63,700 nucleotides of DNA from an uncultured Eubacteriales bacterium (GTDB taxonomy: Bacteria > Bacillota > Clostridia > Oscillospirales > Oscillospiraceae), in assembly GCA_900553135.1 (NCBI GenBank), contig USCO01000001.1, forward strand, positions 1 through 63,700. Direction: 5' to 3'. Within the stretch, counting starts at the first letter, position 1. Each line of letters begins with the position of its first letter. Below are positions 8,843 to 17,450 of this stretch, piece by piece. The position numbers and the translations under genes are program-made. The notes below the pieces were generated by a model. The model was not told the origin of the DNA and did not search any database. It worked only from the letters and a program-made list of their open reading frames with translations.

Positions 8843-9502
8843 CTAAACCTCCCGGCCGGCCGCTTCTGCCAGCTCCAGCAAATCCCGGTAGGCTCTCACC
8901 GGGTCCTCAGCCCCGAATACCGCCCGGCCCACCACTACCCCCGTAGCTCCGGCCCGGACAATCCGGCCAAGATTTCCCGCGTTTACACCCCCGTCCACCC
9001 AGATATCCGTCCCCGGCCCCAGAAGCGCCCTGGCCTCCCGCACTTTGTCCAGAACTCCGGGGCGGAACGGCAGTCCGTCATGATCCGCCTCCACGCTGAC
9101 AAAGAGCACATAATCCAGCTGGTCTGCATAAGGGACCAGCTCTGCCACCGGAGTTTTTAGGTTCACCGCCAGCCCACAGGCCGCAGCGCCGCCCTTCCTG
9201 GCCGCGCTGAGAAACAGGCTGGGATAAGGCAGGGCCTCGATGTGGGCGCACAGGCGTTTCACCCCGCAGCGGCAAAGCTCCTCCACATAGTCACAGGGGT
9301 TTAACACCTCCAGGTGAACATCCGTCGGAATGTCCGTGTAATCCACAATCGCCCGCACCGTGTCCATGCCAAAGCTGATTCCGCGGACAAAATTGCCGTC
9401 GTCAATGTCCAGATGCAGATTCCCCAGACCGGCCAGGGCATCCAGCTGACGCTCCAGATTCAGCAGGTTTCCCGAAAGGATGGATGGGCTCACTGTGAAC
9501 AT
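8843..9502 (-). CDS. Ribulose-phosphate 3-epimerase family protein
   Basis: A 219-residue TIM-barrel protein of the Rpe family, beginning with the typical SPSILSGN. Metal ligands are H30, D32, H63 (DVHLEV) and the Asp of WVDGGVN. The usual HVDVMDGHFVP is here HLDIDDGNFVR, so it is a paralogue rather than a textbook Rpe, comparable to SgcE or AlsE. Its start codon lies inside the end of the upstream FGGY kinase gene (13-bp overlap), implying translational coupling. It probably interconverts ketose phosphates made by that kinase. Confidence 0.8.
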   Translation of the reverse strand: MFTVSPSILSGNLLNLERQLDALAGLGNLHLDIDDGNFVRGISFGMDTVRAIVDYTDIPTDVHLEVLNPCDYVEELCRCGVKRLCAHIEALPYPSLFLSAARKGGAAACGLAVNLKTPVAELVPYADQLDYVLFVSVEADHDGLPFRPGVLDKVREARALLGPGTDIWVDGGVNAGNLGRIVRAGATGVVVGRAVFGAEDPVRAYRDLLELAEAAGREV

Positions 9503-11028
9503 GTCTGATCCTCCTCCGGTTGTGCCGTGTGGAACACGTCCAGGGCCTTCAGCGCCCGCTCAAAAGCGGCGTACTTTCCGGCATAATATTCCGCGTACTC
9601 CCGGCGCGGCTCAAACACCCCGCCGGTCTGCACCATGTGTTCCACCGCGTCCTCCAGGGAGGCGAAGGCGCCGCAGGCAACCCCCGCGCCCATGGCCGCG
9701 CCCTGGGCGCTGATCTGGCCGCTCTTTAATACCTCGATGGGCATCTGCAGGATATCCGCCATCATCTGGGCCCACACCCGGCTCTTGGCAACGCCGCCGG
9801 ACAGCCGCGCGGTGCGGTAGTCCGTCACCGGCCTGCGCAGATTCTTCACATGGTACATCGTGCTGAAGGCCACGCCTTCGTAAACGGCCTGCAGCACATG
9901 ACTTGAATTGTGGTAGCTGGTCAGGTTGAAAAACGCTCCCTTGGCGTCCGGGTTGGAATTGGAGCCGTACAAGTAAGGCACGAAAATAATGTCGTTGTCC
10001 GTGGTAAAACAGCGCTCCAGCTCCCGGTCGCACTGCCGGTACAGCTCTCCCGGAGCCACCCCCGGATGGCCCGGTTCCAGAAACGTCCGCACATACCAGT
10101 CAAAATTGCTGGCCGAGGTTGGACTGGAATCCTCCACCAGGAAATATCCCGGCAGGAAGGACAGGGTCACCGTGTTGCAGTTCTTGTCATAGTCCGTGTT
10201 GGCCTCAGCCCTGAGATACTCGTTGATGGACCAGGTCCCAGCGATCAGGCACAGCATATCCGGCCCCAGCACGCCGCTGGCCAGGGCCCCGGCGTCAATG
10301 TCGAAATACCCGCCCGCCACCGGCGTTCCCTCCGCCAGCCCGGTGCGCTTTGCCGCCTCCGCCGTCACATAGCCGGACACGTCCGTGCTCTCCAGACAGG
10401 GCGGCATCAGGCGGCGCAGCTCCCCGATGCCCAGAGCGTCGAAAATTTTCTGGTCAAACTCCCGGGTGTGCAGATTTAACAGGCAGCCCGAGGAGGCATC
10501 CGTCATCTCGCAGGCAAATACTCCGGTCAGCCGGAAGCGGATAAAATCCTTGATGGACAGATACCAGGCGCTCTTTTCAAGCACCTCCGGCCGGTTGTCC
10601 TTAAACCACGGCAGCAGCGCCGCCGGCTGGGCCGACCAGATGGTCTGGCAGGTCATGGGATAGATGGCCCGCTCCGCCCCGTTTTCAGCGAACCGCCGGC
10701 AGTAATCCGCCGCCCGGTTGTCCGTGGACACAATGCAGCTGCAGGTCGGCTCCCCCTTACCGTCCACCAGACAAAGGCCGTTTCCGTAACCCGTCAGCCC
10801 CACAGCCTTAATCTGCTTCCCGGAAATGCCCGCCTTCTCAATGGATTCCCGGATGGCTTCGGCGTTGGCCTCCCACACCTGGAGGGCGTCCCGCTCCGTG
10901 AATCCCGGCGCAGGCACCGAAATGGGCAGGCGGCGTCCGGCAACCGCAATCTCCTCCCCGTCCATCCCGAATATGGCGCACTTGATTTCCGAGCCGCCGT
11001 TGTCAATCCCCATAAGATACTGTTTCAT
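9490..11028 (-). CDS. FGGY-family pentulose kinase (LyxK-like)
   Basis: A 512-residue carbohydrate kinase. The N-terminal ATPase lobe begins MGIDNGGSEIKCAIF, and the second lobe has the phosphate motif LIAGTWSINEYL and the adenosine motif RLSGGVAKSRVWAQMMAD. The overall pattern, including ISVPAPGFTERDALQVWE and IVSTDNRAADYC, resembles E. coli L-xylulose kinase LyxK more than glycerol or xylulose kinases. With the downstream 3-epimerase-like and 4-epimerase-like genes it could feed a pentulose into the pentose phosphate pathway. Ribosome site AGGAG seven bases before ATG. Confidence 0.8.
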   Translation of the reverse strand: MKQYLMGIDNGGSEIKCAIFGMDGEEIAVAGRRLPISVPAPGFTERDALQVWEANAEAIRESIEKAGISGKQIKAVGLTGYGNGLCLVDGKGEPTCSCIVSTDNRAADYCRRFAENGAERAIYPMTCQTIWSAQPAALLPWFKDNRPEVLEKSAWYLSIKDFIRFRLTGVFACEMTDASSGCLLNLHTREFDQKIFDALGIGELRRLMPPCLESTDVSGYVTAEAAKRTGLAEGTPVAGGYFDIDAGALASGVLGPDMLCLIAGTWSINEYLRAEANTDYDKNCNTVTLSFLPGYFLVEDSSPTSASNFDWYVRTFLEPGHPGVAPGELYRQCDRELERCFTTDNDIIFVPYLYGSNSNPDAKGAFFNLTSYHNSSHVLQAVYEGVAFSTMYHVKNLRRPVTDYRTARLSGGVAKSRVWAQMMADILQMPIEVLKSGQISAQGAAMGAGVACGAFASLEDAVEHMVQTGGVFEPRREYAEYYAGKYAAFERALKALDVFHTAQPEEDQTCSQ

Positions 11029-11145
11029 ACTACTCTCCTTTTCCCCGCAAAGCGCGATGGCCGTTACGGTTCACAGCTCTGCAAAAACAGGGCTGCGGAC
11101 GGCGGCGCGCTATGCGGGACAACCGCTGTAACTGGCAGCGGCGGA

Positions 11146-11976
11146 TTACAGGGTTTCGCGGAATCTGTGCACGACTTCCATGAACTCCTTCACACGGTTC
11201 ACATCCACCCGCACGTTCTCCAGCTTGTCGTTCTCCAGCTTTCCGCCTTCCTTGAAGTAGGTTCCCACCACCGCGGCGTCCGCCGTGGTCAGCTTGCGCT
11301 CGATGGTATCCGGGCGGCAGCCGGTGTTGCACAGCACCACCACGTCGGGCGCTCCGGATTTCACGCTGGCGATCAGCTCGTCGTCCACGTCCTGACCGGC
11401 GGCGTTAGCGGAGATGCAAAGCCCGTCGGGATGAGCCTTGAAGATGGTGGACTTGGCGATATCCACCAGAGGTCTGGTGTCCATACTGCGGTCGGACTCA
11501 GGGTTGATGAAGTAGAGCATCTTCAGATCGTCCAGGTGCAGCGCTGCCTTGCGGCGCAGCAGGGCGGAAAAATCGTTGTTGTAGAAGCCGCCGTCCCCAA
11601 CATACACGCCGGAAAAGGTTCCGCGGATAAACTTCGCGTCCACAGCCGCCGCCAATTCGATGCTGGCCTGGCCGTCGGAGATGCAGTCCACGCCGTAAGG
11701 CACGCGGATCTCGGATTTGAGCTCGCCGATCACACGGGCCATGGCGGCCGGTGTGATAAAGCTCATGTGGCGCTCATAGGGCAGGCTGAACTCGTTGCTG
11801 AACATGATTCCGTCCACGCCGCCCTCCTGCAGCGCGTGCAGATCGGCTCTTGCGTGCTCCACCACGCGCTCCATGGTGTCGCCGTAGTGGAACCGGGGAT
11901 CTCCGGGCAGCGGATCCAGGTGCAGCATCGTGATAATCGGTTTCTTAACCCCAAACATTTTTTCAGTCCAAAGCAT
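11146..11976 (-). CDS. BtpA/SgcQ family protein
   Basis: A 276-residue TIM-barrel protein of the BtpA/SgcQ family; it starts WTEKMFGVKKPIITMLHLDPLPGDP (first part typical of the family) and contains ISANAAGQ and ADAAVVGTYFKEGG. Family members sit in sugar operons, such as E. coli sgc, but their reaction is not firmly known. The gene lies between the SIS deglycase and the FGGY kinase in the same direction, with AAGGAG before the start. Confidence 0.8.
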   Translation of the reverse strand: MLWTEKMFGVKKPIITMLHLDPLPGDPRFHYGDTMERVVEHARADLHALQEGGVDGIMFSNEFSLPYERHMSFITPAAMARVIGELKSEIRVPYGVDCISDGQASIELAAAVDAKFIRGTFSGVYVGDGGFYNNDFSALLRRKAALHLDDLKMLYFINPESDRSMDTRPLVDIAKSTIFKAHPDGLCISANAAGQDVDDELIASVKSGAPDVVVLCNTGCRPDTIERKLTTADAAVVGTYFKEGGKLENDKLENVRVDVNRVKEFMEVVHRFRETL

Positions 11977-12098
11977 AATTTTTCTCCTTTTTGCTTACAA
12001 TATTTTCCATATTTCCGTAAAGCGAAAGCGGGAGAGTCAAAGACCTGCACTTCCCGCTTTTCGCTTTTCATTCACTATTTGCTATATTGCGCTCGTTA

Positions 12099-13112
12099 TC
12101 AATAATCCAGCTGACGGTAGTAACGGCGGATCTCCAGGGGATGGCACAGCTCCGCTTCCATGTGGGCGTCCACGCGGTTGTTCACAGCGTGCATCACCAG
12201 GTGGGAGATGGAACCTCTGAACTCCTCGCTGATTCCCTTAAGCTCGTAGTCCTTGGTGTCGATGATGGTGTAGTTCTTGCAGATTCTGGGCAGGAAGTTC
12301 TTCACCCGCTCTGCCAGAGGACGCTGCTCATCCTCGCCGATAAACAGGGTTACCGGGGTCTCGGCCTCCACAATCTCCAGCATGCCGTGGAAGAATTCGG
12401 GACAGGTGATGGACTTGGTGCGGATCCACATCTGCTCCTCCCAGTAGCACATCGCGTAGGAGTAGGTTGCTCCCCACTGGTTGCCGCTGCCCACGAAATA
12501 GTGGGGCATATCCGGATGGGCCTTGAAATACTCGTACTTCTTGCTGGCAAACTCAGCCGCCCACGGATCGGCTTCCTTCTCCACATCCACCAGGGCCTGG
12601 GCCAGATGCGCTTCCATCTCAGCGTTGTACTTGTCGTACTCCGGGAACTCGCCGTTGTTGTACATCAGACGGTTGGCCACCATATAGAACTTCAGCTGCT
12701 CGTTCATGGGATAGGAGATGCACCAGTCGCACTGCTTTACCATGGGAGCTTCGGGCTTGTCGATGAAACCGAACACCTTTGCGCCGATCTCGTGAGCCTT
12801 GTCAACGGCCTTCACCATCTCGGAGGTGCTGCCCGTCACGGATGAGAAGATCACGATGGAATCCTTGGTGAAACGTTTGTTGCCTGTGGTCAGAAATTCC
12901 GCCGCATTCTCAACATATACCGGAATGGAGCTTCTGCCCCGCATATAAACCTCAACCTGCATGCTGGAGGCCCAGGTTCCGCCGATGCCGATAAAGAAAA
13001 TCGCGTCAAATCCGCGGTTCTGGATCTCGTCCACTACCTTTTCAATCTCCGGTCTCAGGGCCAGAGCGCCGTTTACACTGTCAATCTGTTTCTGCTCGTC
13101 AAATTTTAACAT
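12099..13112 (-). CDS. frlB: Fructoselysine-6-phosphate deglycase-like SIS protein (FrlB type)
   Basis: A 337-residue double SIS-domain protein. FrlB-type enzymes split fructoselysine-6-phosphate into glucose-6-phosphate and lysine. The first SIS domain has FIGIGGTWASS and FSSVTGSTSEMVKA. The catalytic region PEFFHGMLEIVEAETP (E239, H242) matches the EFRHGPLEIVEP of E. coli FrlB, and the ending RRYYRQLDY matches its RRYYGGLVEY. It is the only deglycase of this kind in the cluster, so it presumably serves both FrlD kinases or only the adjacent one. Exact substrate (hexose or pentose adduct) is open. Confidence 0.8.
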   Translation of the reverse strand: MLKFDEQKQIDSVNGALALRPEIEKVVDEIQNRGFDAIFFIGIGGTWASSMQVEVYMRGRSSIPVYVENAAEFLTTGNKRFTKDSIVIFSSVTGSTSEMVKAVDKAHEIGAKVFGFIDKPEAPMVKQCDWCISYPMNEQLKFYMVANRLMYNNGEFPEYDKYNAEMEAHLAQALVDVEKEADPWAAEFASKKYEYFKAHPDMPHYFVGSGNQWGATYSYAMCYWEEQMWIRTKSITCPEFFHGMLEIVEAETPVTLFIGEDEQRPLAERVKNFLPRICKNYTIIDTKDYELKGISEEFRGSISHLVMHAVNNRVDAHMEAELCHPLEIRRYYRQLDY

Positions 13113-13130
13113 CGCTGATATTTCCTTCCT

Positions 13131-13859
13131 CTATTTATGAAAATGTACCGTAAAGTTGCATTTGTCCCCCCGCGTATAGGACTTGGAATACTCGATCACG
13201 CGGTTATGGTCGTCGTACGTGGTGCAGCCGAACAGAAACACCGTCTGATCCTTTTTGATGTTGATCAGCCGGGCGTCGGACTGGGTAAGCTGTACCAAAT
13301 CCAGGGTCTGCCAGGCCCGCACCGGATTGATGCCGTAAAACTTGTAGATCTCGTACATGCTGAACACCGACAGGTCGATCCCCTCCATCTTTGGAACAAG
13401 ATTGTAGGGAATGTAGATCTCCTGGATAGCGATGGGTTCCTCGTCCGCATAGTCCAGACGCCTGATAAAATACAGCATGTCGTCCGGTTCAATCCCAAAA
13501 ATCGCCCCGTACTTCTCCCCGGCTCTGCGCTGGCCTTTGGACAGAATTTTCCTTCTGGTCTCCACATTCTTGGCGTTCATGGTCTGTGTGAATCCGCCCA
13601 ACACCTCCAGGTCGCGCTCGATCTGCGCCACCACGTACACGCCCTTGCCCTGCACGCGCTTGAGCAGGCCCTCGTTCACCAGCGCATCGATGGCGCTGCG
13701 CACGGTCAGGCGGTTTATGCCATAGGTGCTGGCCAATAGATTCTCGGAGGGAATCGCCGTTCCGGGCGCATACTCCCCATCCTCAATTTTGGAACGCACA
13801 ACCTCTCTGAGCTGCAGATAGATCGGTGCATTGTAGGAAACCTCTGCCGGTTTTGCCAA
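13131..13859 (-). CDS. GntR/HutC family regulator with UTRA ligand domain
   Basis: A 242-residue regulator: an N-terminal winged helix (about residues 8-75, with PSENLLASTYGINRLTVRSA) and a C-terminal UTRA effector domain (about 95-235). UTRA domains usually sense a phosphorylated pathway sugar. I prefer the TTG start at 13859 because AAAGGGGG lies eight bases upstream. The in-frame ATG at 13943 would overlap the kinase gene by 61 bp and add unrelated residues. It lies between frlD and frlB. Confidence 0.8.
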   Translation of the reverse strand: MAKPAEVSYNAPIYLQLREVVRSKIEDGEYAPGTAIPSENLLASTYGINRLTVRSAIDALVNEGLLKRVQGKGVYVVAQIERDLEVLGGFTQTMNAKNVETRRKILSKGQRRAGEKYGAIFGIEPDDMLYFIRRLDYADEEPIAIQEIYIPYNLVPKMEGIDLSVFSMYEIYKFYGINPVRAWQTLDLVQLTQSDARLINIKKDQTVFLFGCTTYDDHNRVIEYSKSYTRGDKCNFTVHFHK

Positions 13860-13882
13860 CGCAATAACCCCCTTTACGCTTC

Positions 13883-14668
13883 TTACCAGGCGCCGTTGTA
13901 CTCCAGCGTCACGCTGGAATTGGCTGCGCCCATTTTCATACACTCTTCAACCGGTTTCTCTTCCAGAATCCCCTTTAAGAATCCGGCGATGAAGCTGTCC
14001 CCGGCTCCCATGGTGTCCACCACGTTGCAGGGAATGATTCCGAAGGTGGTGTATTTCTCTCCGTCGTAGACAATACTGCCCTTTTCGCCCAGGGTGGTAA
14101 TCACCAACTTGGGCCCCTTGGCCTTGATCTGTTTCATGGTCTCACGCAATTCCGGCGTATCCCCGTCGTCCGTGGCAAAGAACAGGTAATCCACGGAGGG
14201 GATCGCGGTGACAGCCGCCGGATCCTCCGGGCGGGTGGCCGCGTCAAAGGCAACCTTCACGCCTCTGGCCTGGATCTTGGCCAGATCGTCATGAACATTT
14301 CCCCAGAGACCGGTCACTACCATATCATGGCTGCAGAGGAAATCGATCTCCTCGTCGGTGAGCTTGAAGTCCGCCAGAACGCCTTCCTCGTACTCTCCGA
14401 ACACGCGCTCTCCATCCACCAGTTCCACATGGGTGATCGCCGTGCTGCCTTCCATAAAGCGGATGTGGGACACGTCAACGCCCTTCTCCGCAATTTTTTC
14501 CTTCATCAGTTTTCCGTACTGGTCGGTTCCGACCACTCCCGTGTAGGAGGACTCTCCCCCCAACCGCACAAAATATACGGCCACATTGACGGGATTTCCG
14601 CCGGGATATGCTTTTCCGATATTTTCGTAAACGTCCATACAGTTATCGCCAACTGCAGCTAACTTCAT
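13883..14668 (-). CDS. frlD: Fructoselysine 6-kinase, FrlD type (PfkB family), copy 1
   Basis: A 261-residue ribokinase/PfkB-fold kinase that phosphorylates the sugar carbon of fructoselysine (or a related Amadori product). Strong FrlD signatures are GDNCMDVY, the PGGNPVNVAVYFVRLGG loop, RVFGEYEEGVLADF and the end YNGAW, all closely mirrored in E. coli FrlD. The catalytic base is D224 in the DTMGAGDSF anion-hole motif. It sits downstream of the second GntR gene. The other FrlD copy at 19811-20605 is clearly divergent, suggesting different substrates. Confidence 0.88.
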   Translation of the reverse strand: MKLAAVGDNCMDVYENIGKAYPGGNPVNVAVYFVRLGGESSYTGVVGTDQYGKLMKEKIAEKGVDVSHIRFMEGSTAITHVELVDGERVFGEYEEGVLADFKLTDEEIDFLCSHDMVVTGLWGNVHDDLAKIQARGVKVAFDAATRPEDPAAVTAIPSVDYLFFATDDGDTPELRETMKQIKAKGPKLVITTLGEKGSIVYDGEKYTTFGIIPCNVVDTMGAGDSFIAGFLKGILEEKPVEECMKMGAANSSVTLEYNGAW

Positions 14669-14715
14669 GTTTATACCTCCCTAATTCCGCCCTGCGGGCA
14701 ATCTGCGGGGCCGCC

Positions 14716-15438
14716 TTACCGCCTCGTCAGCTCGCTGGCATAGCAGATGTACTCCGAACGGGTAATCTCCTTAAAATACTCAAATACAACATCTTTCTCA
14801 TCCATGGTCACGCCGGACTGATAGATCACAGGGGCGCCCTCTTCCATCTCCAGATAACCGGCTTCCTGGGCATCGCAGTAGGTGATGCTGAGCTTCTCAT
14901 GGCCGCCTGAAATCTCCACGTTATAGCGCTCCTTCAGCAGGCTGTACAGAGAGTTGTTCTCGAAATCCAGGGCTTCGAGGCCCGGAAAACGCTCCGCGTC
15001 CAGAAAGGCGGTGGAAATCATCACCGGAATCCCGTCCAGATACCGGATACGCACCAGGCGGAACAGCTTATGCCCCAGCGGGAGCTTCATCTTCCGCCCG
15101 ATGTTCTTCGGAGTCTCACAGAAATCCATGTGGACCACCTTGGTAGTGATCTCACGGCCCGAACGCTTTACGGTCTGGTAAAAACCGTCCGTGTCCTGCA
15201 GATTTCGCACCAGCTTTTCACCGGACACGTAGGTTCCTGATCCGTTCTTATTATAAATCTTCCCCTCGAGAATCAGCTGTTTGATCGCGCTTCTCAAGGT
15301 GGAACGGTTGAAATCCCACATATCGCACATGCTCCGCTCAGAGGGAAGCCTGTCACCCGGTTTTAAATGGTTGTGAATGATATAATTTTCAATTTTTTCA
15401 ATGGCCTCGTCCCGAGGCTTCTGGCGTTCTATATTCAT
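14716..15438 (-). CDS. GntR/HutC family regulator with UTRA domain (own promoter)
   Basis: A 240-residue regulator: winged-helix domain (about residues 7-70, GDRLPSERSMCDMWDFNRST) followed by a UTRA domain. It differs from the GntR protein at 13131-13859, so the cluster has two regulators. The second ATG (15438) has AAGGA nine bases upstream and is favoured over the ATG at 15447, which abuts that site. A consensus promoter lies upstream, with an inverted repeat AATAC...GTATT at 15472-15495 in the leader that could be its own operator. Confidence 0.82.
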   Translation of the reverse strand: MNIERQKPRDEAIEKIENYIIHNHLKPGDRLPSERSMCDMWDFNRSTLRSAIKQLILEGKIYNKNGSGTYVSGEKLVRNLQDTDGFYQTVKRSGREITTKVVHMDFCETPKNIGRKMKLPLGHKLFRLVRIRYLDGIPVMISTAFLDAERFPGLEALDFENNSLYSLLKERYNVEISGGHEKLSITYCDAQEAGYLEMEEGAPVIYQSGVTMDEKDVVFEYFKEITRSEYICYASELTRR

Positions 15439-15505
15439 GGCAGACATTCCTTTTTCAGTCGAAAATCATGTAATACTTCATTCGTTAAACGTATTCCTAC
15501 AACTC

Positions 15506-15534
15506 ATCTTAGAACATCTGCCACAAAGTGTCAA
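15506..15534 (-). promoter_or_regulatory. Internal promoter of the frl cluster
   Basis: TTGACA (15534-15529) and TAAGAT (15511-15506) with a 17-bp spacer on the minus strand, between the permease stop and the GntR gene. It allows the downstream half of the cluster to be expressed separately. The dyad CGTTAAACG at 15483-15491 lies just downstream. Confidence 0.75.
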
Positions 15535-15556
15535 CCTTGCCGCGGTTAAAAACCCA

Positions 15557-16915
15557 TTATTTACCGGCTGCCTTCTTATTCTTGCTCTCCCAGAAATAGT
15601 AAACCGGAAGACCGGTAACCACTGCGATCACTGCGCAGGCAATACCAGCCAGAGGAGCCCAGATAAAGGTGGACCAGATCAGGGTTCCGGTGATAACCAT
15701 AGCGATGCCGACCATCAGAGGTCTGGCGGGCATACGGTATGCCGGTTTGTAGTGCGCTTTGTTGCGCAACACGATGATGGTGCCGAAGGTCAGGAAGTTC
15801 TTCAGCAGAGCTACCAGGGTGAAATATCCCAGCAGATCGGAGAGGGAACTTGCAAAGATCAGAACGATTGCCACAGCGCACTGTACCAGGATGGAGAAGT
15901 ACGGAGTCTCATATTTGGGATGTACTTTGCCGAAGGACTTGAAGAACAGTCCGTCTCTCGCCATTGCGTACTCAATTCTGGGCTGGAACATAATACAGCT
16001 GGACAGGGAGCCGATTACCACGATAACCGCCATGATCGCCACGATGGTTCCGGCGTAGTTGCCGATCACCGGAATCTTGGAAGCCAGCAGAGCGATGGGG
16101 GCCTCGGAAGCGGCCAGCTCATCCACACTCAGCAGACCGGAAGCGACTACGGTCAGGCCAACGTACAGGCCGAGCACGATAAACGCGGTCAGAATCAGAC
16201 CCTTGGGCAGGTTCTTCTTGGGCTCGCGGATCTCGCCGGACATGTAGCAGGCCGCCGCCATACCGTCGAAGGACCAGGTGGTAGCGGAGATACCGGCCAT
16301 CAGAGCGGTAAATCCGGTTGCGGTCACGGTAGCCAACGGTGCTGAGGACAGGAACAGCTCTCCCTTGATGAAGAAGATACCAATTCCGATGATCAGCACG
16401 AAGGGAATGATCTTCAGAGCCGTGATGACGGTCTGGAACTTACCACCACCCTCCACCGAGCGCAGATGCATCATCATAAAGATCAGTACAAAGGCCACGG
16501 CTACAAAACGCAGCACCAGTCCGTGTACCGGAATGAAGAATGCCAGGTAGTTGGCGACTGCCAGAGCCATGATGGAAATGCTGGGCGGATCGGTGGCCCA
16601 GAAGCTGATCCATCCGCAGAGGAAGGCCAGGGGTCTGGAACCCGCTTCTTTAAAATAAACATACTGTCCGCCGTCCTCAGGGAAGGCGCTGGCAAGCTCT
16701 GCGTAGCAGAAGTTTGCCGGAATCTGTAAGAGACCTCCGATCAGGAAGGCCAGCACCAGGAACAGGCTGCTTCCGGCGGCGTTCGCCACCTCTCCCAATG
16801 AGGAGAAGATACCGGATCCCACAGTGGTACCAACGCCGAGCGCGATAACCGCTCCCAGCCCCAGTTTCCTCTTCAGTTCATTTGCACTTTGTTCCGGAGT
16901 TTTTGGATTTGACAT
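15557..16915 (-). CDS. frlA: Fructoselysine transporter FrlA (APC family permease)
   Basis: A 452-residue permease with about 12 membrane segments. The first helix motif GVGTTVGSGIFSSLGEVA, the segments GGQYVYFKEAGSRPLAFLCG and WISFWATDPPSISIMALA, and MMMHLRSVEGGGKFQTVI follow E. coli FrlA almost position by position. It probably imports fructoselysine or related glycated amino acids by proton symport. The second ATG (16915) has the better spacing to GGAG. The gene lies in the middle of the cluster, after YjbQ. Confidence 0.88.
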   Translation of the reverse strand: MSNPKTPEQSANELKRKLGLGAVIALGVGTTVGSGIFSSLGEVANAAGSSLFLVLAFLIGGLLQIPANFCYAELASAFPEDGGQYVYFKEAGSRPLAFLCGWISFWATDPPSISIMALAVANYLAFFIPVHGLVLRFVAVAFVLIFMMMHLRSVEGGGKFQTVITALKIIPFVLIIGIGIFFIKGELFLSSAPLATVTATGFTALMAGISATTWSFDGMAAACYMSGEIREPKKNLPKGLILTAFIVLGLYVGLTVVASGLLSVDELAASEAPIALLASKIPVIGNYAGTIVAIMAVIVVIGSLSSCIMFQPRIEYAMARDGLFFKSFGKVHPKYETPYFSILVQCAVAIVLIFASSLSDLLGYFTLVALLKNFLTFGTIIVLRNKAHYKPAYRMPARPLMVGIAMVITGTLIWSTFIWAPLAGIACAVIAVVTGLPVYYFWESKNKKAAGK

Positions 16916-17007
16916 ACTCATATCTCCTTTTTTTGTATTTGGTTTATAGGAACCTTAACCATATCACATCGCGCCATTGCGCGTATGCTTCATCACATAT
17001 CGGGCAA

Positions 17008-17436
17008 TCACTCGCCCATGATCTGTACCATCACGGTCCGCTTGGCCGGACCGTCGAATTCACAGAAATAGACCTCCTGGGCTCCGCCCCGCTCCAGCTC
17101 GCCGCCGCTCACCACCAGGTGGCAGTGGTTCCCGGTCATCAGGGATTTGAGATGTCCCGTTGGGTTGCCGGCCGTGGAACCGTAGTCCCGCAGCATCCGC
17201 GCGTGGGCGTAGGGCCAGTCCTCAGGAGCCAGCCGGGAAAGGAATTCCGACATATCGCTCTCCAGGCATTCCAGGGATTCATTGACCGTGACGCCGGTTG
17301 TGGTGTGGCGGCTGATCACATTGACGATGCCGTTCTGTATTCCGCTCTCCTTCATCACCCGCTCGATCTCATCCGTGATCCGGATCCACTGGTTGTACTG
17401 TGTTGTCAGCACCGTAATTTCTTTTAAAACGACCAT
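17008..17436 (-). CDS. YjbQ family protein (UPF0047)
   Basis: A 142-residue small beta-rich protein with the family signatures NVISRHTTTGVTVNES and HLKSLMTGNHCHLVVSGGEL and the end KRTVMVQIMGE. YjbQ proteins have weak thiamine-phosphate synthase activity in vitro, but their physiological role is unsettled. Its place inside an Amadori catabolic operon, 14 bp after an amidohydrolase gene, is unusual. GGGAGGTGA precedes the start. Confidence 0.85.
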   Translation of the reverse strand: MVVLKEITVLTTQYNQWIRITDEIERVMKESGIQNGIVNVISRHTTTGVTVNESLECLESDMSEFLSRLAPEDWPYAHARMLRDYGSTAGNPTGHLKSLMTGNHCHLVVSGGELERGGAQEVYFCEFDGPAKRTVMVQIMGE

Positions 17437-17450
17437 TCCGAATCACCTCC

